The notes: a model not told the origin generated them from the sequence alone. A stretch of 64,000 bases of DNA from Epiperipatus broadwayi (GCA_028023455.1 JAQFVV010006200.1:8546521-8610520), one strand, 5' to 3'; counted from the stretch's first letter, positions 12,409-23,884 are shown. Numbers and translations: made by a program.

Positions 12409-14624
12409 TGTAACGATCCGGAGTAGGCGACTTCATGTAATCTGCACTACGGGGCGCCATCTTGGCATTTGAACCTAGAAAAATTTATAAAGTAGGCAGA
12501 TACGTCAGTCAAAAAAAAAATAATTTTTTTTTTTTTATTTTGATTCTGGTCGTTAGCCCATGTCACTAGCTCAGTGGAATAGCAGAGATTAAATAATATA
12601 ATATCTCATCTAATTATATTTCAACATTAAAAAATAAATAAAATAAGCCACTGCCAGTAATTAGCATACAAACATTTATTTATGCACATATATATAAGAT
12701 TTAAAACTATTTTAGTATTACTTTTACATTTTAACATTTAACATTATTTTTTAACTTTGATTTTTGACTTTAATTTACCTTTAATTACTATTACATTCTA
12801 ATTTTAATTAAGTTCGCACAGATGGGATTATAAAAGCTTGTTATAATAAGTTGCTATAGATCGGTTACATAGATTACACGGTTAAAAACATTCCAAAGTA
12901 AACATAAGCAATCAAAATATAAAATTATTGATTACTGACAATTGCGGAGGGAAATTTATATGTAACCCAATAGTATTCACCATAAGATACTTGCATTGTC
13001 ACCAATAACTTAAAAGACATCCGAATAAATACATTTTAGATACTCACCGTAAGGTATCATTATTTATCGAATGTCTATATATTTTGATCAAATATGAAAA
13101 CCCAAAACATACTTAACTGATAAACAATCCATGCAAGCGTCTATAAACAACTTAAATTTAATGCATTTTTATTTAGAATCGAGTATGAACACTACATAGA
13201 TTTGCATTGAAATTAAAATATTCTATCCCTATTTAACCTTAGGCTAAAATTCGCAGTCAAACTGGATTCAATCCATCTGATATATCGATGTATTCAATGT
13301 AATACGAAATACGGCAGCACCAAAAGAATTAAGAAAAGACATTGACTCTCAATCAGATAGGAATATTACATCTATCTAATGAGAAGAACAATATAAAAAA
13401 AACTCCATAGAAAGGAAGAACTGCGTTCTCCGTCTTATAATTCCTTCCATAGGCAAACGGGTGAGTGCGGCGTATATATAAACGATTCTGCCAGTAGCGA
13501 ATCTCCGATTACATCTACTAACTACATCAATATATCCAATCCATTGACCCAATCTAACAACGACATAAATAACCTAAGATTACCCTCCCCTAATATAACT
13601 TTACAAATCTATACAGCCATTCACGCCCGACTTAAGTTTAACATTTTTATAATTAATTTAACGGAAAACAAAAATCATAATAAAACTTAAAGAACAAAAA
13701 ATAAATAAATGGAAATGATTTTACAAAATAAATACATTAAATAAAATTATAACTAATTAATAAATAATGTTGGTCAGATAGAATAATATTGCAATCATTT
13801 AAATCTGGAAAGTTTTTAATTTACTGTTCATAAATTTTAAAGTTCTTACGGTTATTTAAATAGTTCATCTTCATATATTCCTTGCCGTTTGAACGTGAAT
13901 TCCCACATCGTCTGAAAATTGGTATCCTGTTGGCCGATTTATTTATCCATCTGGAGATTTTTTTTTAGTGTAGTTGGTCCTCAATGTAGAAACGATGGTT
14001 CATTTTTCTTCCTTTCTTAGCAGAACTGAAGGGATTGAAGCTGTGCGTCTTTTTCAATCCCCTCAGCACTAACACCTAGCTGTTACATCGTAATAATCAT
14101 CAATAACTAGTCACTAATTAATAATTTCCAAATTTTCCTTTTATACGTATTCGAAGGATTGACTTAACATTACGTCATCGATGTGATGATCCTTTTCGTT
14201 GAGGTCCGATTTCCCAATGGATTTATTTCATTTGCTAAAAGTTTCTATTGTTTTCCTATCTGACCTATGTTTTTACATTTAAATGCCCAAGGCTGGTTTA
14301 CATTTGACTAATTAAATTTATCATTTCCATTTCTGATTAATTAACCTGTTTTCCAAATCAAAGATATATTTAAAGATAAATTTAAAGATATAATTTTATT
14401 TCCAAATCTTTTTAAAATTTAGTTTTAAAATACTTTTTCTTTAATAAAGTTTTATTTTAATAATTTTTCATTATCTGTGCGATTTAATATATAAGAGTTT
14501 AAGATGATATTTAATTTCAATTTTTAATTCTAAAAGAAAATTTTTAAATGCGAACTTTTTAATTTACTTTCATGTTTAATAAATAACAAAAAACAACAAT
14601 GTAACGAACATCTGTGCTCGTTAC
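12409..14624. mobile_element. 2.2-kb TG...CA insertion, candidate solo LTR or nonautonomous LTR element
   Basis: The segment begins TGTAACGATCCGGAG and ends CTCGTTACA. This gives an 8-bp inverted terminus (TGTAACGA/TCGTTACA) and the TG...CA ends typical of LTRs. Both flanks are (TA)n, so a target duplication of ATAT type is possible but not provable. Base composition differs from the surroundings, with more CG-containing words, for example GGGGCGCCATC near 12453 and GTGCGGCGTATATATAAACG near 13466. The latter looks like a promoter TATA region. No gag or pol is recognisable and no internal second LTR was found. A very long solo LTR is one reading; a DNA element with short TIRs is the other. 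Confidence 0.5.
14599..14624. repeat. Terminal hairpin of the 2.2-kb element
   Basis: TGTAACGA and TCGTTACA lie 10 bases apart at the right end, so the element's terminal 8-mer appears in both orientations there. Confidence 0.7.
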
Positions 14625-15639
14625 AATATATATATATATCATTCAATACCTTGACTATCAAATGAAAATAAAATTGTCAATACCTTGAGAAATCAACAAT
14701 TCTCCACTAGTGTCATCTATAAAAAGATTGAGTAAGCAGTAATTATTAAATGGTAGTGCATTTAAATCACTTAGTAATTATTGATTACTCATAGGTAGCA
14801 CTAGAGTGTATTGCTGCTTTTGTTCTATCATATATTGTACAATGTAAAAAAATAAGTGACTTGTTATTATAAACACTCATGGGCATGATTTGAAAGAAAA
14901 ATCCCATCAATGCTATAAATGAAATTAGATATATTAGACACATGCATATTTATTAATATATTAAATGGATGTGAAACATTTATTGAGAAGAATTTTGCCA
15001 TTTGAAAGAAGATGTAACAAAATTTGAGAATTGAATAGTTGCAAAAAAAATTCCAATAAGGAATTGTATTTAAAAAAGTTAACCAGAAAGTTTTATGAAA
15101 TGAAATCATAGCTCATTTGATCATATATGTGAAGTGAAATATGATCAGAAAATAAAAACTCTAATTTTTGGTATTAGACAAAAAACAAACAAATGGGTAT
15201 GGCATTAATTAGTATTAATTAATGGGTATTAATTAGTTTTAAACTGGAGATTGGAAATCTAGATAAAATTGTTGAAGAAAGTGTTTCACTCTATTAGCAT
15301 TAAGCCTATTGTTTCCGATAATTGTGAGAATATAAATTATGAACATTGATGTAAAATATAAAAAAAAAGAATACTTGATTGTGGCAGTAATAGTGTGCCA
15401 TTACTATTCATCTAAGTCATAACAAAAAGTGTATTATTAAGTGTTATGATTCATTACTCTTTGTCGCTGGATATTAATGTGTGTGTAAATAATGTAACAC
15501 ACTTTGATTACTTATATTAAGAACAAAGGAATAGTCTTGCAACATTGTTAGCAATTACTATATTTGCCTTCTATACTATGACCTTGAGTTTAAATCTGAA
15601 TAAACTTGAAAATGTTTTCAGATTCTAAAAAACTACTTT
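14625..15639. other. AT-rich DNA, no gene seen
   Basis: The minus-strand frame at 14867-15109 is F/I/N/S-rich and matches nothing I recognise. Confidence 0.5.
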
Positions 15640-15860
15640 TTTCTGGATAATTATCTCATAATCAATCTAATTAATCATCCAATTACTGACCAGTATGTAG
15701 ACATCTAGCCATTTTTATTTAGGGAGGAAAATCAAATTTTTACTAGTCAACCTGATAAGTATTGCCTTCTCCTTTGCTGCTTCCCTTTAAGGAGGTTCTA
15801 AAGTGGTCATTGCATTGCAAGACAAATCACTTCTAGATTATTTAAAAGTTACTTTATATT
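15640..15860 (+). repeat. R4 family, old dispersed repeat
   Basis: It shares, with many mismatches, a block of about 190 bp with 26440-26640. The landmarks are AATCATCCAA, a TAGACATCTAG-like word, CCTGATAAGTATTGCCTTCT, and a GAGG...GTCATTGC region. The divergence suggests an ancient repeat. Confidence 0.45.
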
Positions 15861-15984
15861 TATTAGAATCATGGCAAAATTTTTTAAAAAAAAGATGTTG
15901 ATGTAGAGATAATATAATTTAAAAAATTTTTACATTTTTTTGAAAAACACAAACAAAGGAGATCAATTATAATATAAGTGAATA

Positions 15985-16110
15985 GTTTACTGCTCTGGGT
16001 TCATAAGAAGTTTGAGGAATGATAAGAGTTAGGCTGCAATCCATGGATCTGGATCTCCAGATCTGTCATTCAACCACTCTGCAGGGCAAGAAAATCAATG
16101 GTGTTAGTTT
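15985..16110 (+). repeat. Degenerate repeat, sister at 21740-21850
   Basis: It shares TGCAATCCATGGATCTGGA and CTGTCATTCAACC-type blocks, in the same order, with 21740-21850 (GACCGCAATTGATGGATC, then GTGTCTGCCATTT). The identity is low and the class is unknown. Confidence 0.35.
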
Positions 16111-16208
16111 ATAAAGTTTTGTCATTTTCTTAAGCAATAGAAAAGTGCAGTTAGAATATTTTATATTGTAATTATAAATTTATTAAATGCTCACTATTAT
16201 TTCAGTAA

Positions 16209-16368
16209 TAGTTTTAACAAGGCTGTAAACCTTAGCAATGAGCGTCTGAAAAAATCGTCACTAGGGACCTCTTCATAGCGTAAGCATGTGTTTTAAAGAC
16301 CTACAGAGGTCCCTAGTGACGATTTCTTCAGACGCTCATTGCTAAGGTTTAAAGCCTTGTTAAAACTA
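16209..16368. mobile_element. TA-flanked hairpin MITE (Tc1/mariner-like)
   Basis: The arms at 16211-16272 and 16305-16366 are inverted copies of about 62 bp with only a few mismatches (GTTTTAACAAGGC...CCTTGTTAAAAC). They are separated by a loop of about 32 bp, and TA lies on each side (16209-16210 and 16367-16368). TA duplication and long TIRs are the hallmark of Tc1/mariner-mobilised MITEs. Strong arm identity suggests relatively recent origin. Confidence 0.85.
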
Positions 16369-16542
16369 ATATTTTATATTGAAAGTTTTATTGAATACAA
16401 TATTTAAAACAAATGAATAAAGACATCAGAAAAATGCAAGTAATTTCCACGATGCACTTCTAATGAACCAGCATAGGATATCCTAATTCTTTCAGGTTTT
16501 GTCACAATATAAAATTCCCCTTTACTGCACAACTTTGAGAAT

Positions 16543-16641
16543 ACTGAAGCTTGCACTGGGTGCACTACTGTATGCAGTTTGCTACTGTTTTAACAGCTTG
16601 TGTGAGCATAGAAAATGATGATCATGTGATGTTTTAATGGT
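16543..16641 (-). repeat. R1 family, decayed end fragment
   Basis: GCACTGGGTGCACTACTGTA, then GTTTTAACAG, then a GTGAGCATAG module, ending GATCATGTGATGTTTTA. This is the same terminal order as in the better-preserved R1 copies. Confidence 0.7.
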
Positions 16642-17164
16642 TTTATAACCTTAAGAATAACTATATTTTTAATTAAGGATATCAATATCATTCATTAGGT
16701 TATAAATAACCAGATATGGATTTTAAATTAAATGGTGACAAAAATATAATAAATAATGATGATTATGAAGATATTTGAGAGTAATATGATAACCCAGATT
16801 AACTGGAGGTGATAGAAAGAAAAAGTGTATCTTGGAACTCATTTGAATTTTTCTGATGTTTTTATTGTGTTTGATATGTGATAGAGATTGCAATCTTTAA
16901 TTTCTAACAAAGCTTAAATGTAGGTTATTAATAAAAGAACATTCTTTAATCGAATAAATAATTATTAATAACATTGATATATTCAGGTTATTCTTCTTTT
17001 TCTTATCCTATTGTAATTAGGTTGCTTAAATATTTTAAATGTTATCTAAGTAAAGGTTTATTCCATATTTTAATTTTGTTAATTGTAGCTGTGTATGCTT
17101 TCAGCTAGTGAACCCAGATTCATCTAAAATATAGTATTTATCAATAAGATTATTAAATTAAACA
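16642..17164. other. AT-rich DNA, no gene seen
   Basis: No signal that I can support. Confidence 0.5.
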
Positions 17165-17640
17165 ATTCAAAACAAAGCAAAACTCTCCATACAGTAGTGC
17201 CATCTTGTGCTAACAAGAGCAATCAATGGATGCCAGAAGGCTTGTGCATAAAATCCCTATCTAGTGCCTACTCATCCAATATCCCAAGACTAGTTTCTGG
17301 CTTGTGGCCTTTGTCAGTGAGGAGCCTTGGATCTGATAGCACTGTACCTAGATCTTAGGATCTAATGCAACCCTCTAGCAGCCACCTTTTAACTCTACTT
17401 AACTACAAAACTATGAGAATAACTCTACTTAACTACAAAACTATGAGAATGAAATTGAAAACACACTAATATTTTCAATCCAGGCTCAATAGCTTATATA
17501 GTCATATGGGTCTGAACTCAATTCAGCACCCATACATGTTGGTGTCTTTGGCTCTTTAACAACCATAGCCACCACTATCCTATTAGGCAGGATTGGTGTT
17601 AAACCACTAAACATCACATGATCACTATCTCATACTAGCA
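17165..17640 (+). repeat. R1 family, full-length copy
   Basis: The most complete plus-orientation copy. It runs from AACAATTCAAAACAAAGCAA through AAAACTCTCCATACAGTAG, TGCACCTA-type and CCACTATCCTATTAGGCAGG blocks to AAACATCACATGATCACTAT. It contains a 30-bp internal tandem duplication at about 17396-17455 (ACTCTACTTAACTACAAAAC). This subfamily carries an ACAATTCAAAACAAAGC terminus in place of the AAAACAGGC terminus of other copies. Confidence 0.85.
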
Positions 17641-17905
17641 CATAATTGTTATTAAACAATTCAAAACAAAGCAAAACTCTCCATGCAGTAGTGCCATCTT
17701 GTGCTAACAAGAGCAATCAATTTATGCCAGAAGCTTGTGCATAAAATCCCTATCTAGTGCCTTACTCATCCATTATCCCCAGACTAGTTTCTGGATTGTG
17801 GCCTTTGTCAGTGAGGAACCTTGGATCTGAGAGCACTGCACCTACTTTTGTAGTTGAGTTAAAAGGTGGCTGCTGGAGGATTGCATTAGATCCTAAGATC
17901 TATTA
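17641..17905 (+). repeat. R1 family, rearranged tandem copy
   Basis: It restarts at ATTGTTATTAAACAATTC immediately after the preceding copy. It follows R1 to GAGAGCACTGCACCTAC, then switches to inverted sequence (GTTAAAAGGTGGCTGCTGG). It is therefore a partial foldback. Confidence 0.8.
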
Positions 17906-17939
17906 ATTTTGTCATGATTTAATAATCTTCACTATCTTA

Positions 17940-18205
17940 TACTAGCACATAATTTTTATTAAACAGTTCAAAACAAAGCAAAACTCTCCATGCAGTAGTG
18001 CATCTTGTGCTAACAAGAGCAATCAATTTATGCCAGAAGGCTTGTGCATAAAATCCCTATCTAGTGCCTACTCATCCAATATCCCCAGACTAGTTTCTGG
18101 CTTGTGACCTTCGTCAGTGAGGAGCCTTGGATCTGAGAGCACTGCACCTAGATCTTAGGATCTAATGCAACCCTCCAGCAGCCACCTTTTAACTCTACTT
18201 AACTA
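17940..18205 (+). repeat. R1 family, partial copy
   Basis: A plus-orientation copy from TATTAAACAGTTCAAAAC to CTTAACTACAAAACTA, where it meets an inverted copy head-on. Confidence 0.85.
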
Positions 18206-18475
18206 CAAAACTAGGTGCAGTGCTCTCAGATCCAAGGCTCCTCACTGACAAAGGCCACAAGCCAGAAACTAGTCTGGGGATAATGGAGATATTGGATGAG
18301 TAGGCACTAGATAGGGATTTTATGCACAAGCCTTCTGGCATCCATTGATTGCTCTTGTTAGCACAAGATGACACTACTATATGGAGAGTTTTGCTTTGTT
18401 TTGAATTGTTTAATAACAATTATGTGCTAGTATGAGATAGTGATCATGTGAAGATTTATTAAATCATGACAAAAT
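18206..18475 (-). repeat. R1 family, inverted copy closing the cluster
   Basis: A minus-orientation copy from GGTGCAGTGCTCTCAGATCC to GAATTGTTTAATAACAATTA and GATAGTGATCATGTGAAG. Together with 17940-18205 it forms an inverted repeat of about 530 bp. The 74-residue frame at 18195-18419 on the minus strand lies entirely in the repeat and recurs in other copies only because the DNA is copied. Confidence 0.85.
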
Positions 18476-19075
18476 TAATTTTCCTTGTAACTTTGCTAGG
18501 CCAAGAAATTATATATAGAATTGAAATGCTTCTCATTAAACTAAAAGTATATAAACAAATATCACAGCAACTTTTATACAAAATTATCTAGCTATGCCAC
18601 CTAAATTACATTCACTCCATTTCTGTTAAGATTTGCTCTTATTTTTTGAAATATCTGATTACTGTCTAATTAAAATCTTAGTAGTCAGATGAAAAGTTAT
18701 TGCATTTTTTTACATATAAAAACTTGCAATTTAGGTAACACAGCTAGAAAATTTATATATAAATTGTTATGATGTATATATACTGTGGCATCTCAGTTTA
18801 TGATGAAGGAAATAAAAGGAAAAAGTTTTTTAACACTTACAGGGAATTACTGTAAACATTATATAAATACAAGAAAACAACAATAAACTAAAATGGGCAG
18901 AGATAATTATCATGAACATTGATTTATCAGAGTATTATATAATTTGCTAAAGGATGGGTTTATGATGTTCTGGATTGTTCTGGAGAAAGAACGCAGTAGC
19001 AATATGCTACAGGTGGATGCAACAGCCCAGGACCATTATAAAATGGGTCTTCATGACATATCTACCTTATGGTTC
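18476..19075. other. AT-rich DNA, no gene seen
   Basis: No clear coding signal. The last 100 bases may be the start of the adjacent LINE fragment. Confidence 0.45.
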
Positions 19076-19965
19076 TGAAAGTCTTATAATTTTTTCCATA
19101 AATTAAAAATTAATCAAGAGAATGAAGAAATCCCTAAACTCGTTATTCCAATGGACCGACCACCACCAACACGGAAAAGAAACTGGTTGGATATTCAATT
19201 AAATGACCTCACAAAATGAATAACAATTGATAAAGACACATTCCAAAACAAGTTAATATACTGGAAGGCCTTCAGTATGAAGTTCTCTGAATTAAAAGGT
19301 CACCTCTCGAGTCTAGGCCTCTTGAATGATAAATTAATAAAGAATTGAAAAGATGGTGCTTGGAATCCAAATATCTGGATAATCTAATAAAAATCAATGT
19401 CAATACATTACCTACCAATGAGTTTTTGGTTAAGAAAAGAGGGTATTTATGAATTCTTCACAATTTGTAAAAGAGAAGATGAAACCATAAACCATTTCAG
19501 GTTTGGATGTGTTCAGTTAAGGCAGCTCAAAAAACATTAATGAGTTGGATCAAGGTAGATAAAGCTAAATTATCTAATCTGAAAGACAGTATCAGAAAGG
19601 GATCATACCCAGAAATTAGACTGACACTAATTTTAGATAAATTTGATATGGCTTACTAGATGTAAGCTAGTGCTTAATCTTGATAAATTTGATTCTAGTG
19701 CCTTCATGTGGAAAAAATTAAAACAGACAAAATAAGAGATAAACTGATAACCCCTGAGATCATTTTTTCTATAACATGGGACATGTTGAATTTAGACACA
19801 CCATGCCCCCAACCAATGGTAAGATGTTCCTAAAAGGGGAAAGAGAAGAATAAAAGGCTAAAGTCTGGCAATTCCAAATGAAACCATATCAAATAAAATA
19901 TATCCCAAAGACCTACACAGCAATTGCACCAATGGCAAAGAAATAAAGAAAACTGATGATTAAAA
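19076..19965 (+). pseudogene. Tx1/L1-type LINE, 3' end of ORF2 (broken)
   Basis: Interrupted frames translate to the C-terminal part of a non-LTR retrotransposon ORF2, downstream of the reverse transcriptase core. Visible pieces are NEEIPKLVIPMDRPPP, LIKINVNTLPTNEFL, a zinc-knuckle-like CKREDETINHF followed by Cys, and RDKLITPEIIFSITWDML. The same landmarks in the same order occur in the minus-strand LINE at 51551-52810 (TDKPPP, LNTLPTKYFL, CGLCHMAEETLQHIIFNC, RDKQITSPDIYAATW), so the two belong to one family. Here the first knuckle cysteine is replaced (FTIC rather than CGLC), and several stops and frameshifts are present. It is a 5'-truncated, dead copy. Confidence 0.75.
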
Positions 19966-20364
19966 GATAACATGATCAGCCTGGACAATTAAATTTAAAA
20001 CTATATGTTAGAATATCATAACTGCTAATGTAATTATGATAAATTATTTGGGGGGAAAAGAAGACAATGGATAGACACAAACATTATTATTAATTCCTAA
20101 TATAAATCATTATTACCAAAGTATTAAAATTAACACAACATTTAAAGTCTTAAAACAGTTACTCATTTTCTGTTTCACCTTCTAATAATAATGATGATGG
20201 TGGTGATGATGACGATTATTGAGATATTTCTGACAATTTAGACTGTTCTATAGTCTTCTTCAAAGCCGTAAAATACAACTATATAATTTATTATTTTATT
20301 TAAAATAAGACAATGCAAAAAGTCTGAGTGAGTATTGAACATCTTAGAAGCTTGATAGTAATTA

Positions 20365-20440
20365 TTCTCAGCATGGTTTGGCATAGTTGGTAGAGAGTCG
20401 ACTTGGGATCAGGAGATCCCAGGATCGATTCTGGTGTTTG
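20365..20440 (+). repeat. tRNA-like sequence, possible SINE head
   Basis: TGGCATAGTTGGTAGAG fits the pol III A box and GGATCGATTCTGG approximates a B box, 46 bases apart. The acceptor and anticodon stems do not pair well, so it is a degenerate tRNA-derived sequence and not a functional tRNA gene. Confidence 0.5.
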
Positions 20441-20574
20441 AATTGTATACGAACTAATAAGCAACAAAGCTATATCCTGTTTTTGTGTCCTATATGTTTA
20501 GTGAAATGATAGATTATAGGAAACAAGATCCACAGATTGGGGTTTAGTCGCTTTTGAAACTCTTTGAATAAATA

Positions 20575-20757
20575 GTCAAAATAAGAGTCATAGATCACAT
20601 GACTTTATTCTCTTAAGCTTGTAAGTTATAAACAATGAGGATTGCCAATTCCTCAACAAGTTTTGTGATAAATGCTTAGCCAGAGAAAGCATTTAAAATA
20701 TCCCTGGCAGGAACCACCCCCCCAACCCTGACCATGGTTTCATTCTTTGGCACTCCT
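20575..20757 (+). repeat. R5 family copy 1
   Basis: It matches 25582-25762 at high identity (GTCAAAATAAGAGTCATAGA to CCTGACCATGGTTTC and GGCACTC). Its left part, GATCACATGACTTT...CTTAAGCTTGTAAGTTATAA, is a diverged form of the R1 end module (ATCACATGATCACCAT...TATGCTTGCTCATAA). Confidence 0.85.
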
Positions 20758-21066
20758 GTAATCTACTCTCTAATTCATCGTCATCATCAACCATTATCAA
20801 TCCACTGCAGGATGAAGGTCTCTCCAAGTTCAATCCATCTTTTCCGATCTTTAGCTTCTCTTCTCCACATCACCCCTGCAAACTTTCTTATTTCATCCCT
20901 GACCATGGTTTTGTGCTTTGGCACTCCTGTAATCTACTCTCTAATTCATCATCATCAACCATTATCAATCCACTGCAGGATGAAGGTCTCTCCAAGTTCA
21001 ATCCATCTTTTCTGATCTTTAGCTTCTCTTCTCCACATCACCCCTGCAAACTTTCTTATTTCATCC
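20727..21066 (+). repeat. 170-bp tandem duplication spanning an RTE 3' end
   Basis: 20727-20896 and 20897-21066 are near-identical. Each contains CCTGACCATGG, GGCACTCCTGTAATCTACTC, a TCATCATCAACC run and the LINE 3' coding end. It duplicates the junction between the R5 repeat and the LINE. Confidence 0.9.
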
Positions 21067-21655
21067 ATCCATCTCACATGTGGTCTCTTTCTGGGTCTTT
21101 TACAATCTCTTGGAATCCAGTTTAAAATTTCAATTGTCCATCTATTATCATCTCTTCTAGCAAAATGTCCAGCCCAACTCCACTTCAGTCTTTTAATTTT
21201 TTTCAAGATCAGTAACACCTGTTTGTTCTCTTACCCATACATTGCATTTTCGATCTCTTCTTGTTACTCTCCCAACATGCATCTCTCCATACTTCTTTGA
21301 GTGGTCTGAAGTCTCTGTATTCCTCTTCTATTAAGTGTCCAAGTCTCAGATCCATAAGTAAGAACTGGTAAAACACATTTGTTAAAAACCTTCCTTTTCA
21401 AACACATAGGCATATTTCCTTTTAGTATCAAGTTATTTCTACCAAAAGCACTCCAACCAAGTTTAATTCTATGATTAATTTCTTCCATTATGTTTCCATC
21501 TGTATTAATAATCTGACCAAGGTATTTGTAACTGTTAACTTCTTCTAATTCATCATAATCAATCTTTATTTTCATATTTTGAGCAAATCGATTAAACATT
21601 ACTTTAGTCTTTTTAACATTTATCTTTAGTCCTACTTTCATCTGATAACTCCTGC
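20955..21655 (-). pseudogene. RTE-type LINE, C-terminal end of reverse transcriptase ORF
   Basis: Two minus-strand frames cover the end of an RTE-clade ORF. Frame 21641-21264 (125 aa) has the post-catalytic RT pattern MKVGLKINVKKTKVMFN, then YKYLGQIINTDGNIMEEI and VLPVLTYGSETWTLNRR. Frame 21218-20955 continues with LKWSWAGHFARRDDNRW, RGRPxxRWMDEIRKFAG-like text (KRPHVRWMDEIRKFAG) and KDQKRWIELGETF. This is the conserved C-terminus of RTE elements. A frameshift lies between the frames at about 21219-21263. The catalytic FADD region is missing upstream, so this is a 5'-truncated dead copy. The minus-strand 3' end has GATGATGATGAA-type repeats, as RTE tails often do. Confidence 0.85.
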
Positions 21656-22085
21656 AATTACCATAATATAAATGCCACTTTTAATTGATCACAACACAAT
21701 AGTCAATCACAGTATAACTTAATTCACGTAGGTATCCTTGGAAGTTTATAAGAAAGTCTGAGCACCGGGAATGATCGATTTAGACCGCAATTGATGGATC
21801 TTGAACTCCTGTGTCTGCCATTTTTCCATATCACAAAACTGTATAGTGTCATGTGATTTATAATTTTAATATATTGCAGCATTTTCAGACACTACAGGTA
21901 TTTAAACAACAAGATATTGCAATCAAGAAAAAACATTTAGTGATTGTCAGATGTAATCAGTTACTACTTGACATATTTCTAATTTACTTTAATCTTTTGT
22001 ATTTATTTTGGCAAATTAATGGTTGTTAGATTAACTATAAATTTTGTCGACTAATGATTTAGTAATTAAGTATAATTTAATTTAT
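21656..22085. other. AT-rich DNA with one degenerate repeat
   Basis: 21740-21850 is the sister of 15985-16110. Otherwise I see nothing. Confidence 0.4.
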
Positions 22086-22114
22086 CAAATTCTGACAATT
22101 TAAGCATTGATTTC

Positions 22115-22215
22115 AGTAGAGAAAAAAAAAACTAAAAAGATTGCTAATTTATTACGTTTAAAAGATGGATTATTTGCATTTGAATTAGATGAATCAAACA
22201 TTTTTCCTCCCCATT
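22115..22215 (+). CDS. Possible host exon, unrecognised
   Basis: A stretch with ordinary protein-like composition (KKTKKIANLLRLKDGLFA, then FELDESN) follows directly after a splice-acceptor-like TTGATTTCAG at 22107-22116. No good donor GT follows before the poly-T at 22220. I recognise no family. It is the only non-transposon stretch in the window whose composition looks coding, but it is short. It could be a terminal exon, an old pseudogene piece or chance. Confidence 0.2.
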
Positions 22216-22629
22216 ATCTTTTTTTTTTTTTTTTTAAATGCATGCAATCCGTTTATATTAATATTTTAGTATTTTTATTAATTTTGCATCTTTCGTGTTA
22301 CTTTTTAATGACACATTTTCTTAGTTAATTTATTACTGTTTCTATTAATGCTAAACAAAATAGTTCTTGCATAATTAAATAGATAATGATGAGTTCTGGT
22401 TTTAGTAAGATGTTATTTCTATTATGGAAATCATATAAATAATTTAAAGTATTATATATAAAATTGTTAAAACTCCGCACATGATAAATTAGAACATTAG
22501 ATTTAAGACTATCATCATTTGATTATGTTGTAAATGATTAATTTTCTTAATGGGTCTTTTTTGGATGACCTAAAATTGTATATACTATATATATTTCTGT
22601 CATGAATTTATACATATATATATTATCCA

Positions 22630-23400
22630 ATTATCATTTTCAACCATTATCGATTCAGCTGCACAATTCTCATATTTAATCCCGTCATTTCATTCCATAT
22701 CTTCATATTATTTTATCAAACGTCCTTATATCAGTCATTTCACGCGGTCTTCTTCTATATCTTTTACAATCTTTTGAGATCAAGATTAAGACCTTAGCTA
22801 TTGTCATCTCTTCTAGAAACATGTTCAATTCATTTCCGGCTTTTAATTATTTCATTAATATCAATGCTACCTCATTGCTCTCTCACTTGAAAGTTCTCAA
22901 TTTTTTCTTGTTCCTCCCAACACATCTCTATAATTTGCTATCTTATTTAAAGTTCTTTGTATTACTCTTCTATTAACTGCCTACATCTCATATCCATATG
23001 CAAACATTGGGTAAACACATTTATTTAAATCTTTCCTTTTCAAATACATGGACATATTTTCTTTTAATATTAAGTCATTTTTACCAAAAGCACTCCACCA
23101 AACTTCATTTCTATAATCAATTTTAGCCATTATGCCTCCATCTACATTTAATCTAAATAAAGTATTTGTTAATTTATTTTAATCCATTTTTATCAATCTG
23201 TATTATTTTTTATTTTTTGAAAAGTCTTGAACACTATCGGTTAAGCATTTACTTTTAAATCTTCCTTTGGTGCTTTCATCTGATATTTAATAAACAACCA
23301 CATCACCTGAAAAATATAGATAATTTAAATAATCTCTATTTGTTTTTATTCCCTTAGCTTCTTTCATTCCACAAAAAAATTTCTGTAAAACTATTGTAAA
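22630..23400 (-). pseudogene. RTE-type LINE, decayed 3' half
   Basis: The DNA follows the RTE copy at 20955-21655 block by block: CAACCATTATCGATTCA, CACGCGGTCTTCTTC, ACAATCTTTTGAGAT, ATTGTCATCTCTTCTAG, CCTTTTCAAATACATGGACA, CCAAAAGCACTCCACC and CATTATGCCTCCATCTAC. It then extends further 5' into the catalytic region, whose minus-strand reading is GGTGATGTGG. The first catalytic Asp codon therefore reads Gly, as in the copy at 39400-40870. No long frame survives. Confidence 0.75.
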
Positions 23401-23884
23401 AAGTTATGAAAAAATGGAATCCTCATATACTTCTTAATAAATATTAATCTTTTTTGTATGTTATTATATAAAATGCATTATATTTATGTGTGTGTTAGGT
23501 TTTCTGTTTGTATTTTTTTTGTCATTTAAACTTGAATTCATGTAAATAACTAACATATAAGTATTATGTTATCTTCCTTAATCATTAATTTTACATATGC
23601 TGTATTTTGTATATTAATTATCATCATTGATTTTCCCTCATAAGCATGCGGCCATTCTAATTCCTGAAGGGAAAAAAAGATAAGATAGAGAGATAAAGTA
23701 AATGGTTAAAGATGCACTTATCTCATGCTAATCTTTTAATCTTTATTTGAACTCTTGTAATGCTGTGTTTTAAATTTTTTTGTAGTAAATTTTTATTTTA
23801 AAAGAATTTCAATATCTTGCTAATTTGTAGCTTTCTGTTGTATTCCAATTCCAGTCATGACTTTCCAGAAATAAATAACATTCA

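Noticed and set aside
20365-20440. Possible functional tRNA gene
   Set aside because: A and B boxes are plausible but the acceptor and anticodon stems do not pair, so it is at best a SINE relic.
20734-21125. Plus-strand frames of 93 and 70 residues
   Set aside because: They are the antisense of the RTE C-terminus and repeat because of the 170-bp tandem duplication.
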